Assembly: GCF_000283155.1 (NCBI RefSeq)
Contig: NW_004454166.1
Span: 15,859,309 to 15,923,308, forward strand
Direction: 5' to 3'
DNA from: Ceratotherium simum simum
Lineage: Eukaryota > Chordata > Mammalia > Perissodactyla > Rhinocerotidae
DNA length: 64,000 nucleotides
Part shown: piece after piece, positions 49,150 to 61,119 of the stretch
Layout of the letters: each line of letters begins with the position of its first letter
Position numbering within the stretch: position 1 is the stretch's first letter
Position numbers and translations under genes: made by a program
The notes under the pieces: model-generated
Database searches by the model: none
Seen by the model: the letters and a program-made list of their open reading frames with translations, nothing else
What the model was told of the DNA's origin: nothing

Positions 49150-49385
49150 AAAGGGGATTGGTATAGTGGAAAGAACATCTGTTTTCGAATCATGAGCTCT
49201 ACCACTTAGTAGCTGTGTATCTTGGGCAAGCTATTTAACCTCTCTGGGTCTCATTTTCCCCATCTATGAAGTGTGTGTGTGTAATAAATAATAATAATTC
49301 TACTTCATAGAATTATTGTGAGGACTAGCGATAGTGAATGTAAAATATGTAACAGTGTTTGGACATAATTAAACTCAATAAATAT
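49150..49385 (+). repeat. MIR, sense
   Basis: Nearly complete order: agtggaaagaacatctgttt, taccacttagtagctgtgta, ttgggcaagctatttaacct and ctctgggtctcattttcccc, ending at an attgtgaggact and actcaataaata tail. Contains a (GT)5 run at 49271-49282. Confidence 0.88.
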
Positions 49386-49901
49386 AGAGTTCTCTCAGGT
49401 ACCTATTTTCCCTTTTGGGAGATCCAGGTGTGGTGAAGAAGAGTGAGTTTTCCACCAGCTCTGAGTCAAGTGGCTGGCCCATTCCAATATGATTTACATC
49501 CTTATGCAAGCACCACCCACACCCGGAGCAGTGTTTCCATCCTGGCTGGGAACCTAGGGCCTCATCAAGGGTTTGCAGCCTTGTCTTTTTTCTACTTTTT
49601 GAAGGGAAAGAATTTCTTTTAGTGAGTACAGTTCCACTCACTGGATATGAGCTTGATGGACAATGCATTTAGGCCTTGCAGAGACGCTGCTGTCTTTTGT
49701 AGAGATGGGGGTGATGTATTCAAAACAAACAGCTGTTACCTCTCCTGTTTCTAATAGTTGTGGATAATACATGTAGGCGTCATTAGACAAAGGTGAGCCA
49801 GCAGGACTGACAATGAAAGGGTAGGTCAGAGCAGAATTAAGAAGCTGACCCTGGAATCTGAAACTCGATGCTGATCCTCTGTGCGTGTGTTGTTGTTGCA
49901 G

Positions 49902-49961
49902 TGCCTCATGGCGTGGGAGTCGATCATTCCACTACTGCAGGAGAAACAAGAGGCCAAGTAA
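49902..49961 (+). CDS. SNX30: SNX30 exon 9 (C-terminal residues, stop)
   Basis: The last coding piece: CLMAWESIIPLLQEKQEAK then TAA at 49959-49961, residues 419-437. The acceptor is gttgttgcag. It matches the human C-terminus exactly as I recall it. The total for exons 3-9 is 966 nt, 321 residues plus stop, so the reading frame is intact throughout the window. The exon continues as 3' UTR. Confidence 0.96.
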   Translation, partial: CLMAWESIIPLLQEKQEAK

Positions 49962-52900
49962 GCTCCCTCGTGGGACAGACTCTTCTGCCTACGCGGGGCA
50001 TGGCGCACACACCAGAATGTCCCTGCGGTGCCAGAGAGGCGACACTGGGAAAACAACCACGGAAACATCTCCCCTTTGTGTATTTCTTTCCCTTACACCC
50101 CTCCCTGTCTGACAGTTGGTTTCAATTAGTATTTATTCCTTGGTGGAGTCTGTAAGGCTATGATCCTCTCCCACAGAGGAGGCATACCTCCGTGCTGTGA
50201 AGGAACCTCCTAAAGTAACACTACGGACATTTGAAACTGAGGGACAAGACAGCCCTCGGCTGACGTTTTGACATCTCATTACGGTTTCCTGTTTGGGGAC
50301 AGCAGAGTTGCCTGTTGTAGACGAGAACCCATGTCCTGCTTTTCAAGGACGTGAGGAAGGCACACATAGAAGGCAGCTGTCGCTTTCCTTGGATACGTGG
50401 CAGCTCTGGAATTGACCTCCGTGGGCATTGACTTGTCTCAGCCTAGAAGGAGGTGTTGGCACCTCCGTGGAAAGTCCCTCATGCACAGTGGCCTGCAGCT
50501 GTGAGTGTAGCCTGCTGCCTGCTTGTGATGAATGACACCTGTTTTATGGTTTCCAGTTGGTGCAGGACCATTTAAATCAGCGTCTATATGCATCCATGCT
50601 AGAGTGAGCAAGCCAGCGTTCTTGTCCTTATGCGATGCCCCGGGAAGCTGGGGGAGCAGTGCTCCCCGAACTTGTTTCTGACGCTAGAATGCAGTAGATT
50701 TGAAACTGTTTTTGTGTAAAATGAAAAAAGGTGCATTTTTCTCAGTGAGTTTTTCAATGTTTTTCTTTCGCTTGTTCAGTGTCATCCGAGTAGAGATTAG
50801 GCCTGTTCGGAAATATCTATTGTCTTGAAGTCAGGGTAGCTCCCCAGTTGTTGAGGTCCGTGGGCACACACCAAGCTCCACCTGCCACATCTGCTTTGTG
50901 CAATTTGCCTTTACCTCACCAAAAAGTCCTAGTTTCATGTTTCCTACTGTGTCCACTGAATGTTTGGGCAACCTTTTGGTGAGAAGCTGGTATGTTGTTA
51001 GGACACAGTTGAGATTTTGTAAACTCAATGTGAATGTTCTACATGAAGTGCTTTAACCTTCAATAATTCCTGGTCGGGAAGCAAAGTCAGAATCTGGACG
51101 GGCCTTGAAGAGGACAAGCGCACCAGCGAACTCTCCGCTTCTAGTTGAGTTCAAGTCTCCTCAATTTGCAGCCCAGCCCCTGGGTTCTGCTGGCCGCATC
51201 TAAAGTCTTCATTTCAAACTATTACCAGGTTTCCTTTTCACATCAACACAAAACTAACAGACACAAGGATCTATCTTCTAACTCATTTTTTTTTCCCCTT
51301 CCTGAAATGAAGCTACATAGGTCATGTTTGCATTCCTTCATCTGTGGCTCATTCCTGTAAAATTATAAATCTGAGCCTCAAAGAAACGGTAGTATTTTTT
51401 TTAATGAAACAGCTGTGCTGAGACGCTGCTGCATATGTAAGTTAACCTGCAAATACCGATCAACGTGCAGCATGTTGAAGTCACTTCATTCCCTTTCTAA
51501 CCGCAGGGTTGACCTTGCCTCAGCCACAGCTGTGATGCTGTTGGGGCAGCCGTTGGACGGCACAGAACAGTTTGGTTCTGTTTCATCGTGTTTGAAAAAG
51601 TCACAGTTTAAATTATAATTTTTATAGCAATTGGTACTTGCCTGCACTGTCAGACCTCATTCGTGCCATTCTAAAATCCTTTGATGTGAATTTTCAGTTT
51701 GGTACAATTAGAAATGTTCATTGAAGCAGAAGGGTAAGAACAGTCCACCTACCCTGAGTGGTGACTCAGTGTTTCATTCTACCTCTAAACCATGATGTTG
51801 GTGTGGGTACGGATGTCCAGGTCCAACCTGATGGCCTGCTGATAGAATCGGGGTGTGTATCGGCAACCTTCTATTGATATTTGGCAGAAGACACTAAACT
51901 GACCAGGCAGCGAATGCTCACCTTTGGGAATGTGTAAAGCCTTGCCTTCTGGAATGTGTGCTTTAAAAATGTTGTCCAGTGTAACAAATACTTGGAAAGA
52001 ACTGTGGAAAGAGTTACGGGAAGACTAGAATCTAGTCTGCTGCTAGTTGCCAAAGCCCAGGGACATTCCTGTCTAAGGGTTAGTTGGGAAAGAAGGCAGC
52101 CCTTCAAACAAGTCATTTGGTTCCTCGCTGGGACATATGGGGAAGGGAGTGGGTACACAGTCATACCCTTACAGTATTGGAGGCAGAAGACTGGCTCTGA
52201 AGGGATTCAGGCATCTTGGGATTTTGTCTTTCTCTATTTGTTTGGTCCCCAAGTGATGTTCCTGTGCTTTAAGACAGGAGAGAGGGCTAGAACAAGGCCA
52301 ACTGTCCTCCAGCATGCCGTTAATAGCAGAGCTGGGAAAACCAGTGTATGTTAGACTTCCTTGGAGAAATGGCCTTTCCAGAGAAGGGACCCTTGTCCCT
52401 TACTTCAGGCTAGCATGTGGTGAGGTGACAATAGGCAGTAAAGGAGGCTCTCCAGTCCTTCCTACCCCCATGGCTCCCTCGGGCCCCTGAGGGTCAGCAG
52501 CCCCAAGCATTCGCCTCTTCATGTCCCTCAGCACAGAGGTGATTCCCTATGAGAAGTGTAACGCGGAGACTTCTGTGCCAAAAACTGCCTTGTAGAGGCT
52601 TCGTCAGCCCATCCTTCTTGGCTCCACAAAGTCCTGGTGCTGAGACCACCGACTCCTCTCGTGTTTATTTTCCAGGAGATTTTTGCTTGAGGACGCACCT
52701 TACCTCAGGCAGACAGACATGGGCAGGTTTTGGGGCTTGAGCACATGGCAGTGGAATGGAAAGTCATCCCTGTCAACTGCCTTTGGGCCTGGATAGTGAC
52801 AGGTTTCCTTCACCCAGGTTAAAAATCCAGGCTAAGGCAGAAGAGAGAATTCCCAGAAACTGAGCGAGTTTAGAGATGTAAATGAGTTGAAGAGAGCAGC

Positions 52901-55900
52901 TGTGATCTGTGGCAGGTATGGACACTGCTCGTCCTTATCATGTGCTGGATCTACAGGAAGATTCTAGGCTACTCTGCTCAAAGCAGGGAACCGCTGCTCC
53001 TAATCGATGAGGGAACGTCTTACACAGCCAGGTTTAGGGTTGGGTTTTGTCCTTTAATAAGACTTAATAACGATTCCTAGTGAACTCTGCTAAGTGCGAT
53101 TATGGAGGTGATTGGCTCGTATTTCACTGTGCTGCTCATGGAACAAACCAGCACAACTCTAGGGATCGTGGTGAATGTATCATAAGTTGGTCTTCATGCC
53201 AAAATTTCAGCTGCACCCAGGGCGCATTCTATGTGTTGTTGAATTGAATGTGCTTTCTCAGTTGCCATCTACATGAGGAAATTAAGAGCACACTTGCTGC
53301 ACATTTCTTGTGAGTTTGCCTTTTGTGATGGAACAAGGGAAGTTCTGCTTTAGAGGAGGGCATGATGGCCGTGTGGCAGTCTGCAAGTGGTGTTTCTCTC
53401 TTGGGATGGTGTCAGACCAAGAAACACCCAGAATTTGTGTGACTTGTTCCTGCCCTTGATAGCATTGAAATCTCAGGCACCAGGCTCTGTTTTGACGCCA
53501 TTCATTGGCTTGCAGTATAGTCCTTCTCTGTACTATCCTGAGAGAAGGGAGAGCAAGGTCTAGAGCGGCCTCCTAGGTCCGTGTTAGCCTCATCTGTTTG
53601 GGTCTTGGGATGGGTTAGCACTGGGCTCTACCCTGGCTGCCCTAAAGGGTGTTTCTGCTCTGAAGATGGGCTGCCTGTGGTCATGGCAGGGCGCACCAAT
53701 CCTGGACCCTGCCTTGCCAGACGCCTACTCTCAAGGCCTGTGGAAACTGGGTAATCTGATTATAGGGCTGAGGTAACACTGCTTTGGCCACCCCCATTTA
53801 CAAAATTATGTTGGGAATTTGGGTTTGCCTTCTCACTTTCAAAAGTCCTCAAGATGGCAACAGATTGGACATCCCCTCTCACTTCTTAGTCTCTCTTCAG
53901 ATAGCAGGTGGCATTTATCAGTAAATTAGAGGAAAATGTCATGCCCTGGGCCAGACTTACGGATTGAGCTGGGCGTGTTGGAGTTGTTCTCCTCTTCCTT
54001 GTCGTTTAAGTCAGTGAATAAACCAGAAACCCAGTTTTTCATCAACCCACCCAATAGGTGGTTGGCTTTTTGTTTGAAGGATATCGAGTCTCCCCGTAGT
54101 TGCACAGATCAGAGCATGCGCAGGGCTATCTGCATTATAAAGGTTGGGGGGCAGGGGACTTTGTTATAGGGAGTTTGACTGTTCTTAATCATATGTGTTT
54201 GAAATGCTTTCTGGGTATGGCTGTCTAACTCCATCTATGTGGCAGAAAATGTATTATCCTGATAATTTTTACTACTACAGATAGCCTGTAAATAAGTGCT
54301 TTGAAAAAATAACTGTAACAAACCAATAAGATATTTGTCTCATATATAAACATTCTGTGTATTTAGCACTTGAAAATCAACAAATCCAGACTTTCAAAAA
54401 TGCCACAGACTGTTAAAGAGGCCTAACTCAACTTTTTGAGAATCTGTCAACACCTATTAATATGCCTTATTCTTCAACTAGTGTTTTTCAGATTCTGGAC
54501 AGAAAGCGTTTTTAGTAATGTAGCCAGTTGTTCAGCTTCAAGACCAGAGGTCTAACATAGCCAGTCCTTAGTCCTCTCAAAGAAAACAAAGAAGAAAGTG
54601 AGGTTCGTAATAAGGGCTGCCTTTTGGGAGGAGAAAGCTAAGTATTGCTATTGCCAAATGATATTTTTGATAATGTAAGGAAACACAGGGACCACAAAAC
54701 CTTTTTTTATTTTAAAGTGTTTTAGTGCCTTTTGGCACACTTTTGATAGTAGAGGATATATGGTATGAGCACTGACAAATCACATAGCTACAAAGAACTC
54801 TAGAGATTATGACAATATTAAAGGTTTACTCTGATTCTGCAGAACAGCTTTTGAAAAAATACTGTGGGGGCCTCAGAGCAGCGTATTTCACATAGAAATT
54901 CTCCACAGGTTGAAATACCAAAAACATAAAACATACTGTGTTGACTCACATAATTTAGTCCACATTAACAGAGCTTGTCCTATTAAAGCCAGTGATTGGG
55001 TATGGCACGTGCGCCTCTCCCGGTAGCGCCACCCTCACCAGGTGATTCCAGGCTCCCTGTAAGCCAGGTCAGAGCAGGGAGCACCTGTTGACACCCCATA
55101 TGACGGGCTGGTTCACAGTCAAGACCAACCCTCCAGTCACAAATGATACTGGAAGGAAGGAAGGGGGATTGCTTTGTCCTCGGTGTGGAAATGGGGAGAG
55201 GAAAGTAGATTGTAAACAAAAATGTGCATCAGTATGATAAAACGATGCCTGGGTCAGCTGGGCTTTCATCGAATTACAAACCGGCAGCTCTTAGCAGTCA
55301 GCATTGTTCGCCTGGACACCCCTGAGGTTTTGGTCCAGTCCAGTAGACACCCTGTCCCTTGTACTTCTGTGTGCCTCTTCCCTTGATGTCTGTGAGTCGG
55401 GAATGCCTTGAGAGATGATGTACATCTGATAGATTCCCATGAACTAAACTGCCAGCAAACTTTCTAACTTGTATTTTAACTGTTGAAAAAGAGAGAAAGA
55501 CTTTTGCCTAGGTCATGTCCAAATGATGGACTGTATTTCTTGTTTTTAGAAATCATCCTTTACATTTAAAATTTTAAAAGAAAAAACCCTGCTGAGGTAT
55601 TGATCAAGTCCTCTGTGTAAATACGTTCTCTTCTCTCCATGCTGCCATTACGCCAAATCAAAAGCTGTGAAAAAAAAAATGCGCTCGAGAATGTGTGTAG
55701 AGGATAAAGTGATTTATTTACAGATTCAAGTCATTGTTTCATGAAGCCGCCAAACTTTAAAAAGAATGTCACCTATGTTTTCCTTGTTGTGGAACCCAGA
55801 GATTGTAAAAAGCAAAAAAAGTTTTTGTTGCGTTTTTGATGCTGGCACAAGGTTTTTGTCCACTTTTTTCCTTATATCTGTGTATAAAAAATTCTGTCTA

Positions 55901-56045
55901 TTGTTTACTATGGGGTTAGTATTACATTTTGAGGTAAACAAAAGAATTTGTATTGCTTGATAAACTATTAGCTTGTGAATTTAAAAAGGTTTCTTTACCT
56001 CAATTAACTTAAAGTAATGGACCAATAAACCTATAAAAGATGCTC
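49962..56045 (+). other. SNX30: SNX30 3' UTR, about 6.1 kb
   Basis: Runs from the stop codon to the AATAAA at 56024. It contains none of the ERE, L1, L2 or hAT copies that crowd the introns, which suggests selection on a transcribed, functional region. AT-rich patches at 54260-54400, 54690-54780 and 55550-55980 could hold AU-rich elements or miRNA sites, but I cannot name any. A second AATAAA at 54017-54022 could give a shorter isoform. No open frame here looks coding. Confidence 0.8.
56024..56029 (+). promoter_or_regulatory. SNX30: SNX30 poly(A) signal
   Basis: AATAAA in accaataaacctataaaag, followed at 56041 onward by a T/C-rich stretch (ctctctttacc, then ctcgttctcatttgt) suitable as a downstream element. 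Cleavage is expected near 56045. It is the last good signal before repeat-rich intergenic sequence begins. Confidence 0.75.
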
Positions 56046-56659
56046 TCTTTACCTTGACTCGTTCTCATTTGTACCGATTTATAGGACAGGAAAACATACG
56101 TGCCTCCTATTTTGTTTTCTTATTTTTCCTAAAGAGGTATCAATTTGCCTGCGAGAATCAGGATAATACAGAGCAACAGGAAAAAAAAATGTAATTGAAC
56201 TATTCTTATTCTTCTTCACTTCTTTATAGGCTTATCCTCAATTTACCTTCCTCTGTGTCTTACAAGTTGGCACCAATCCGGGGAGATGAAGAAACTACCT
56301 AGTGTTTATACGTAACCATATATGTGACCGTGATTGGCGGGCAGGCTGGCGGCCAGCCCAGGTAATTACATGAAGGATTTCTTCCCACTCCATCCCGGAG
56401 CAAAGCACAACATCATATTCTGAGTCAGGGCCAGTCATTTCCTGATTTTTTTTTTCCGACTGCTATGATGTTTTAAAAAAAATCTGTGAAGAAAGAAGAA
56501 ATGTCTGTGGTTCATTAGAGTGTTAGTGTTGCACATTAGAGACCAGAATGCTCGGTTAGGTTTACCTAATGATGGCAATGGACTTAAACTGGTACTGAAC
56601 TTGGCTTACTGATAGTAGACATCATTAATAGAAGACTGCAGTCCTACAAAATGAGGCAG

Positions 56660-56860
56660 CAAGGTGGGATAAGAGAGAAAGATTTGGGATCAAATCTTAG
56701 CTTTTCCGCTCACTAGCTATATGGCTTTAGGCCAGTCACATCTCTCTGAAGTTCAGTATTACGATCTTTGAAACGAAGACATGCCTCCCCTGAAAGGTTG
56801 CCCATAGGACTAGCAATAACGTATACAAAGCACCTACGTGTCTGCTGGGCGCTCATCACG
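56660..56860 (+). repeat. MIR, sense
   Basis: gatttgggatcaaatcttag, ctcactagctatatggcttt and tctctctgaagttcagtatt follow MIR in sense order. Confidence 0.72.
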
Positions 56861-56989
56861 TTATAGCCTTTATGGGAAGACCCTTCCTATTACTAGTTTA
56901 AATATGGCCAACTTAAATATTAAGGATATTCCCATAACAATCCTTCCTGAATGCTTTGCAAGTGAAAATTAAAAAGCGGGATGTACCTG

Positions 56990-57475
56990 TTTTAACTGTT
57001 TTAAGAAGATGATGGAGATAGTATGCTGGAAGATTGTGGTCAGACTGAAGGCCTGTGGAATAAATGGGAAGAGATCGCAAAAGATGTGGCAAGAAGTGAC
57101 AGAAAGGTATATGGATTTAAGAGATTTCTGAGGTGAAGGGAAGGGGTCAGAGATGATTTGGAGATTTCCAGCCTGGGAGCTGGGAGGTGATGCCATTAAC
57201 TGAAATATGAAATCAATCAGGAGAAAAATATAAAAGATGGAGTAGGCTTAGATGGTGACTGGGAGAAGAATAATTTGGTTTGGATTTATGTTTGAGGAAA
57301 TCCAGGTGAAGATGTCGACTAGGTTGTTGGAAAGAGAGTTCTGGAGTCCATGGGAGTAAACTAGATTACTTGGGAAGAAAACCAAGGGGAGGGCTTTCGG
57401 GGCCTCTAGAATTAAGCGTGCAGGGAGAGGAGGAGGGGGACTCAGGCCAAGTTCTTCAGGAGAAAAAGTCTGACC
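56990..57475 (-). mobile_element. Antisense L2 fragment
   Basis: gatttggagatttccagcct, gatgccattaactgaaatat and gaagatgtcgactaggttgt follow the reversed L2 order seen at 27900-28000 and 61890-61960. Confidence 0.72.
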
Positions 57476-57483
57476 CATTAGAA

Positions 57484-57638
57484 CAGTGGTTCTTAAGCTT
57501 GAAGACTTGTGAAAACACCAACTGTTGGGCCCCATGCCTAGAGTTTGATTTGAGTGGGGCCCAAGAATTTCATTTTCTAACAGGTTCCCAGGGGTTGCTG
57601 ATGCTGCTGGTCCAGGAACCGCACTTTGAGAACCACTG
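57484..57638. mobile_element. hAT-Charlie-type miniature element
   Basis: The ends cagtggttcttaagctt and ttgagaaccactg are inverted matches, 155 bp apart, with the ggttcccaggggttgctgat core. The flanks cattagaa and ggttagaa match at six of eight bases, an old target duplication. Confidence 0.83.
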
Positions 57639-57764
57639 GGTTAGAACATTTGTTAGAAGAAATAGTGACCTGGGGAAAGAAGATTTGAAACTGCTACCCT
57701 GGTGACAGGGGGAGTTGAAAAGGAGCCAATATTAGGACTTTGAAAGCCCAACTTAGGTTAAAAT

Positions 57765-58106
57765 CCACAAGGTGGGGCCGGCCCCGTGGCTTAGCAGTTA
57801 GGTGCGCGTGCTCCGCTGCTGGCGGCCCGGGTTCGGATCCCGGGTGTGCACCGAGGCACCGCTTCTCCGACCATGCTGAGGTCACGTCCCACATACAGCA
57901 ACTAGAAGGATGTGCAACTATGACATACAGCTATCTACTGGGGCTTTGGGGAGAAAAAGGAGGAGGATTGGCAATAGATGTTAGCTCAGAGCCAGTCTTC
58001 CTCAGCAAAAAGAGGAGGATTGGCATGGATGTTAGCTCAGGGCTGATCTTCCTCACAAAAAAAAAAAAAAAAAAATGTGAAATAAAAAAAAAAAAACCCA
58101 CAAGGT
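57765..58106 (+). mobile_element. ERE-type SINE, sense, long-tailed
   Basis: Head ggggccggccccgtgg at 57774, then the body, then two related 3' units (ggaggattggcaatagatg and ggaggattggcatggatg, each ending near gctcag-gg/ga) and A19 and A13 tails. The direct repeat ccacaaggt occurs at 57765-57773 and 58098-58106. Confidence 0.92.
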
Positions 58107-58374
58107 CAATGGCAGGGTCAATGTGAACAAATAAGGAAATTTTTCTAGATGTTGAGAGCAAGCTTTTCAGGAGCAGGAATGGAGAAGCCAGCAATTAGAT
58201 TCATTCAGGTTGGGAAACTGGTCGGGCTGAGGTGTGAGGCAAGGAGTCAAGAGGAAGGAGCATATTGGTGCCAGTTTAGCGATGTGGAGCATGGTCTCGA
58301 ACTCGTCTTCCTCATCCCGCCTTCTCTGCTCATATTGCGGGTCTCAGTGAGGGCCTCTACCTTCTTCCTAGTTG

Positions 58375-59160
58375 CCTGAACCCCCAGTCTGAGTCATTCT
58401 TGCCTCCATCTACCTCACCCTTTACAGTCCATCCGTCACCAACTCCTGTTGACCTCTAGCTTCCAAATATTTCTCCAAGTCCATCTACTTTCCTCCATCC
58501 TCATAGCTTCTTAGACAGTGTCATTCCACCATCATCCTTCACCTGGATTACTGCAAGGATCTCTCAGGTTGTCTCCTTTCTACAAGTCTTGCTCACTCCT
58601 TCCTCCACCAATTCATTCTCAGTGCTGTTAGAGTGCTCTTTCTAAGATACAAATGGAAGCATTCTGTGTTCCTCCATGAAAGCTTTCAACAGCTATCCCC
58701 GTTACTCTAAAGACAAACTTGTCTTCAAAAGGCTCTATTTTATGTTGTTCCTCCTTACCGCTCTGGTCTCGTCTCTCGATTCTCTTCCATTATACCTCTC
58801 CCTCCCTCCCTCTTTGCTCCCCTCACATTGAATTCCTATGTCTTGGGATATTTTCACCTTCAGGCCTTCCAGCATGTTGTTCCTTCTGCCTGGAATGTCC
58901 CTTAACTTCCAGCCTTGGTAACTCCTTATCCTTCCGGTCTTATCATATGCCACTTCTTCTGAGAAGCCCTCCCTGCTCTCCTAAATATGGATTATGTGCT
59001 CCCTTATGTTAGTATTATAGGATATATCATTGCCTGCTGTTCTGTCTGCTCAACCCACTAGACAACACACTCAGGGCAGGACCAGGGCATGTTCTTGCTG
59101 TATCTCAGCACCTAGCATGGTGCTGGGGCCTTAGTAGATGTGCCATAAAATTTTGTTCAT
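58375..59160 (+). mobile_element. L2 3' portion, sense
   Basis: tcaccaactcctgttgacct, then ttcacctggattactgcaag, then atgttgttccttctgcctgg, then ctcagcacctagcatggtgc are the sense L2 series for about 785 bp. It is long for an L2 copy, but no frame is intact. Confidence 0.85.
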
Positions 59161-59639
59161 TCGCCACAGGATCAGAGAGAGAAACTCTCTGAGCCCAAAT
59201 GCTCTGAGATTTAAAGACCTTCTCTAGCTTTAAGTTTTACCCCAGTATAAGAATGCCATGTCTGTAGTTATGGAGGGAATCTGACCTGGGAAAGAATGAT
59301 TCACACACATACTACGAATGTTGATTTATTTAGGAGGTGATTCTGCTTTTATATATGTAAGTAAAATAGGCTATAAAAATAAGTACCTCAAAATAAAATG
59401 GCTCTTCACATATCTCCTCTTCCCTCTTCCCTCACACCATTCACTTTGGGAAGTATTATTGACTGAAAGTATTCAATTTAATATTCCACTAAAGAAAAGG
59501 TTTTGATATTTGCTCTTTAAAAACAACAGTAACAATGACAACAAAACTACCCTGAAGCCAAGAGCGTGAGCTCCAAATCTCTCCTGAGTGTTCACAGCTC
59601 ACAAGGCCTCAGGGAAGAAAGGTAACTTTTTTCCAAGGT

Positions 59640-59645
59640 TTTATT
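59640..59645 (-). promoter_or_regulatory. SLC46A2: SLC46A2 candidate poly(A) signal
   Basis: Reverse-strand AATAAA (plus-strand tttatt), about 490 bases past the stop, followed by a U-rich minus-strand stretch. A second AATAAA at 59325-59330 is an alternative, which would give a UTR of about 800 bases. Confidence 0.4.
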
Positions 59646-60133
59646 TTAATTTAAAAAGTCTTGACTGATGTTCACAGTTGGCAGTTCTTACAAAACATCC
59701 CTTCCTCATTCCCCTCAGGCTGTGGAAAATGTGTGCCTTGGTTTGAGTTCTCACAGGAGACTCCTAGCACAGCACCCAGGCGACTAGTCAGCCATACCTT
59801 GGAGCCCTGAGACAGTGCCTGGAAGGAAAGGGCTGCTGTCTGAAGCCCTTTATAGCATCCGGTATGGCAGTGTATAACCCTTGACAGTTCATACTCCATT
59901 GCCCGCAGAACCTAACTTCTGCCTAACAGGGATGTCTGAAAGCTGAGAAAGTTCTTCCATCACCAAGAAAGTGCTTTTCTCTACCCACCAGGGACCCCTG
60001 AGCCAGAGCGGGTCATTCTGAGGCTGACTCTGGCTGGAACTTGGGTTTCTTGGGCAGTGGGCTGGGCTGCTTTGGTCACCAGTTGCTGGTCCCGGTCGTT
60101 GCTGGGGTTTTCAGCTCCCGCAAGTCAGCACCT
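59641..60133 (-). other. SLC46A2: SLC46A2 3' UTR (probable extent)
   Basis: Follows the TGA at 60134-60136 on the minus strand. It is free of recognisable repeats and moderately GC-rich. The far boundary depends on which poly(A) signal is used. Confidence 0.5.
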
Positions 60134-60228
60134 TCATGTCTCTGTGATGTCTCCATATTGCAACTGCGAGGCTTGTTTATAGGCCACGATGCTGTAAGAA
60201 TTCACAATAGAGAATGACAAGAGAACAG
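60134..60228 (-). CDS. SLC46A2: SLC46A2 last coding exon (C-terminus)
   Basis: SLC46A2, the thymic stromal cotransporter, is a major-facilitator membrane protein of the SLC46 family, reported to move muropeptides and cyclic dinucleotides in thymus, skin and myeloid cells. On the minus strand, 95 nt beginning in mid-codon encode VLLSFSIVNSYSIVAYKQAS then QLQYGDITET and TGA. The human tail, from memory, ends SIVAYKQ then a YGDI motif, with the same spacing, and the hydrophobic stretch before it is the end of TM12. The acceptor is ccccattccag (AG at 60229-60230 on the minus strand). Divergence from human in TM12 and at the final residues (ET for EK) is clear. Earlier exons must lie beyond 64000, because none was found to the right. 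Convergent order with SNX30 supports the assignment. Confidence 0.85.
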
Positions 60229-60589
60229 CTGGAATGGGGCAGAGCGTATGCCTTTTCCTCCCCACTGGTGGTGAGGCGGTCTCTAGCCACTCTTTATCAC
60301 TGGTACGCTGAGAGGCTCCATCCACTATGGCATCAGAATGCGTACTGAGTGGAGAGAGATGGCCCAAGGGAACTTCTCTCACTCCAGGCTCATTCTAGAC
60401 CATAAGATCTCCAGCCCTTTGCATCTACATTTTCCTTTTCCATCTCACTTTGGTCTGATGATGAACTCCCACATTTATCTCAAGATCAAGATTCACTAAT
60501 CCCAAGCAGAATTAGCTGCCTCATCTTCTGCCTTCCCATAGCCCCTTTATCTCTTCCATAAATCATCATTACATGGTTTTAAAATATTT

Positions 60590-60730
60590 GCAGATAAGTG
60601 GATGCATAGGAATTAGGAGCTCTGAGTTGAAGTCTTGGATCTGTGCGACCTTTGGCATATCCTTCAACCTCTGGGGCCCTCGATTTTCTCACGTTTGAGC
60701 TCTTGAACCTCAGGTTCTAAGCTAGAGCAC
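60590..60730 (+). repeat. MIR fragment, sense
   Basis: gaagtcttggatctgtgcga and catatccttcaacctctgg are consistent with MIR in sense order, although diverged. Confidence 0.5.
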
Positions 60731-61119
60731 AGCTCCTCCTGATTGATGTACAGCACCTAGAGCTGCTAGATGGGGTGTGAGTTTAAATCCAAACCTTCTA
60801 ATGGAAAGCTTTGTGGAAACTTCCAAACGTTGATTTCCCACCTTCCATGAGCCCCAGGGCTCTACAGCGAGGAGCACTTACTGTGCTTAAAACAAAACTC
60901 ATTATTTTACAAAGCTGGCAACAGGAGAGCCAAGACTTGGAGGCAGCCAGCCAGGACCCGTGAACTCTGGGATGCCCTGACTCCAGAGCTGACCCCCTCT
61001 GTGGACCACCACAGCACAGCCACATGGTGATGGCCAGCCCCTGACTTCACAATAAGCCAAGAGGCAACTCTGGAATGTGGATGGTCAGCAGTGCTGGCTA
61101 GCAGGTGCCACACCCTTCT

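Larger units (their letters stand above)
46611..49901. other. SNX30 intron 8
   Basis: A 3.3-kb intron containing an old hAT-like repeat near 47010-47190 (aagcctgtaaaccccttatc), two or three MIRs, an antisense L2 at 48385 and a CA-rich stretch at 47220-47265. The remainder is unassigned. Confidence 0.6.
1..56045 (+). other. SNX30: SNX30 gene, 3' part (introns 2-8, exons 3-9, 3' UTR)
   Basis: SNX30 encodes a PX-BAR sorting nexin. The family binds PI3P on early endosomes and, with SNX4, forms a heterodimer that supports endosomal recycling and autophagy-related trafficking. Seven coding segments on the plus strand have AG before and GT after, keep phase across all junctions, and join to 321 residues plus TAA. 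This equals residues 117-437 of the 437-residue human protein as I recall it, with only scattered substitutions. The paralogue SNX7 is excluded by the C-terminus (CLMAWESIIPLLQEKQEAK) and the DLNAYKKQG segment. Exons 1 and 2 (N-terminal disordered region and the first PX strand) are not in the window, so everything before 4767 is intron 2. No promoter is present. The end is set by a poly(A) signal at 56024. Confidence 0.95.
56046..59638. other. SNX30-SLC46A2 intergenic region
   Basis: The space between two convergent genes. It is filled by a MIR, an antisense L2, an hAT relic, one long-tailed ERE and a sense L2. The stretch 56046-56650 is unassigned. A gap of this size between these two genes agrees with my memory of human 9q32. 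Confidence 0.65.

Noticed and set aside
57740..58126. 128-codon frame near the long-tailed ERE
   Set aside because: The whole frame lies in the SINE and its tail; such SINE frames recur at 15897, 17560, 24799 and 26817.
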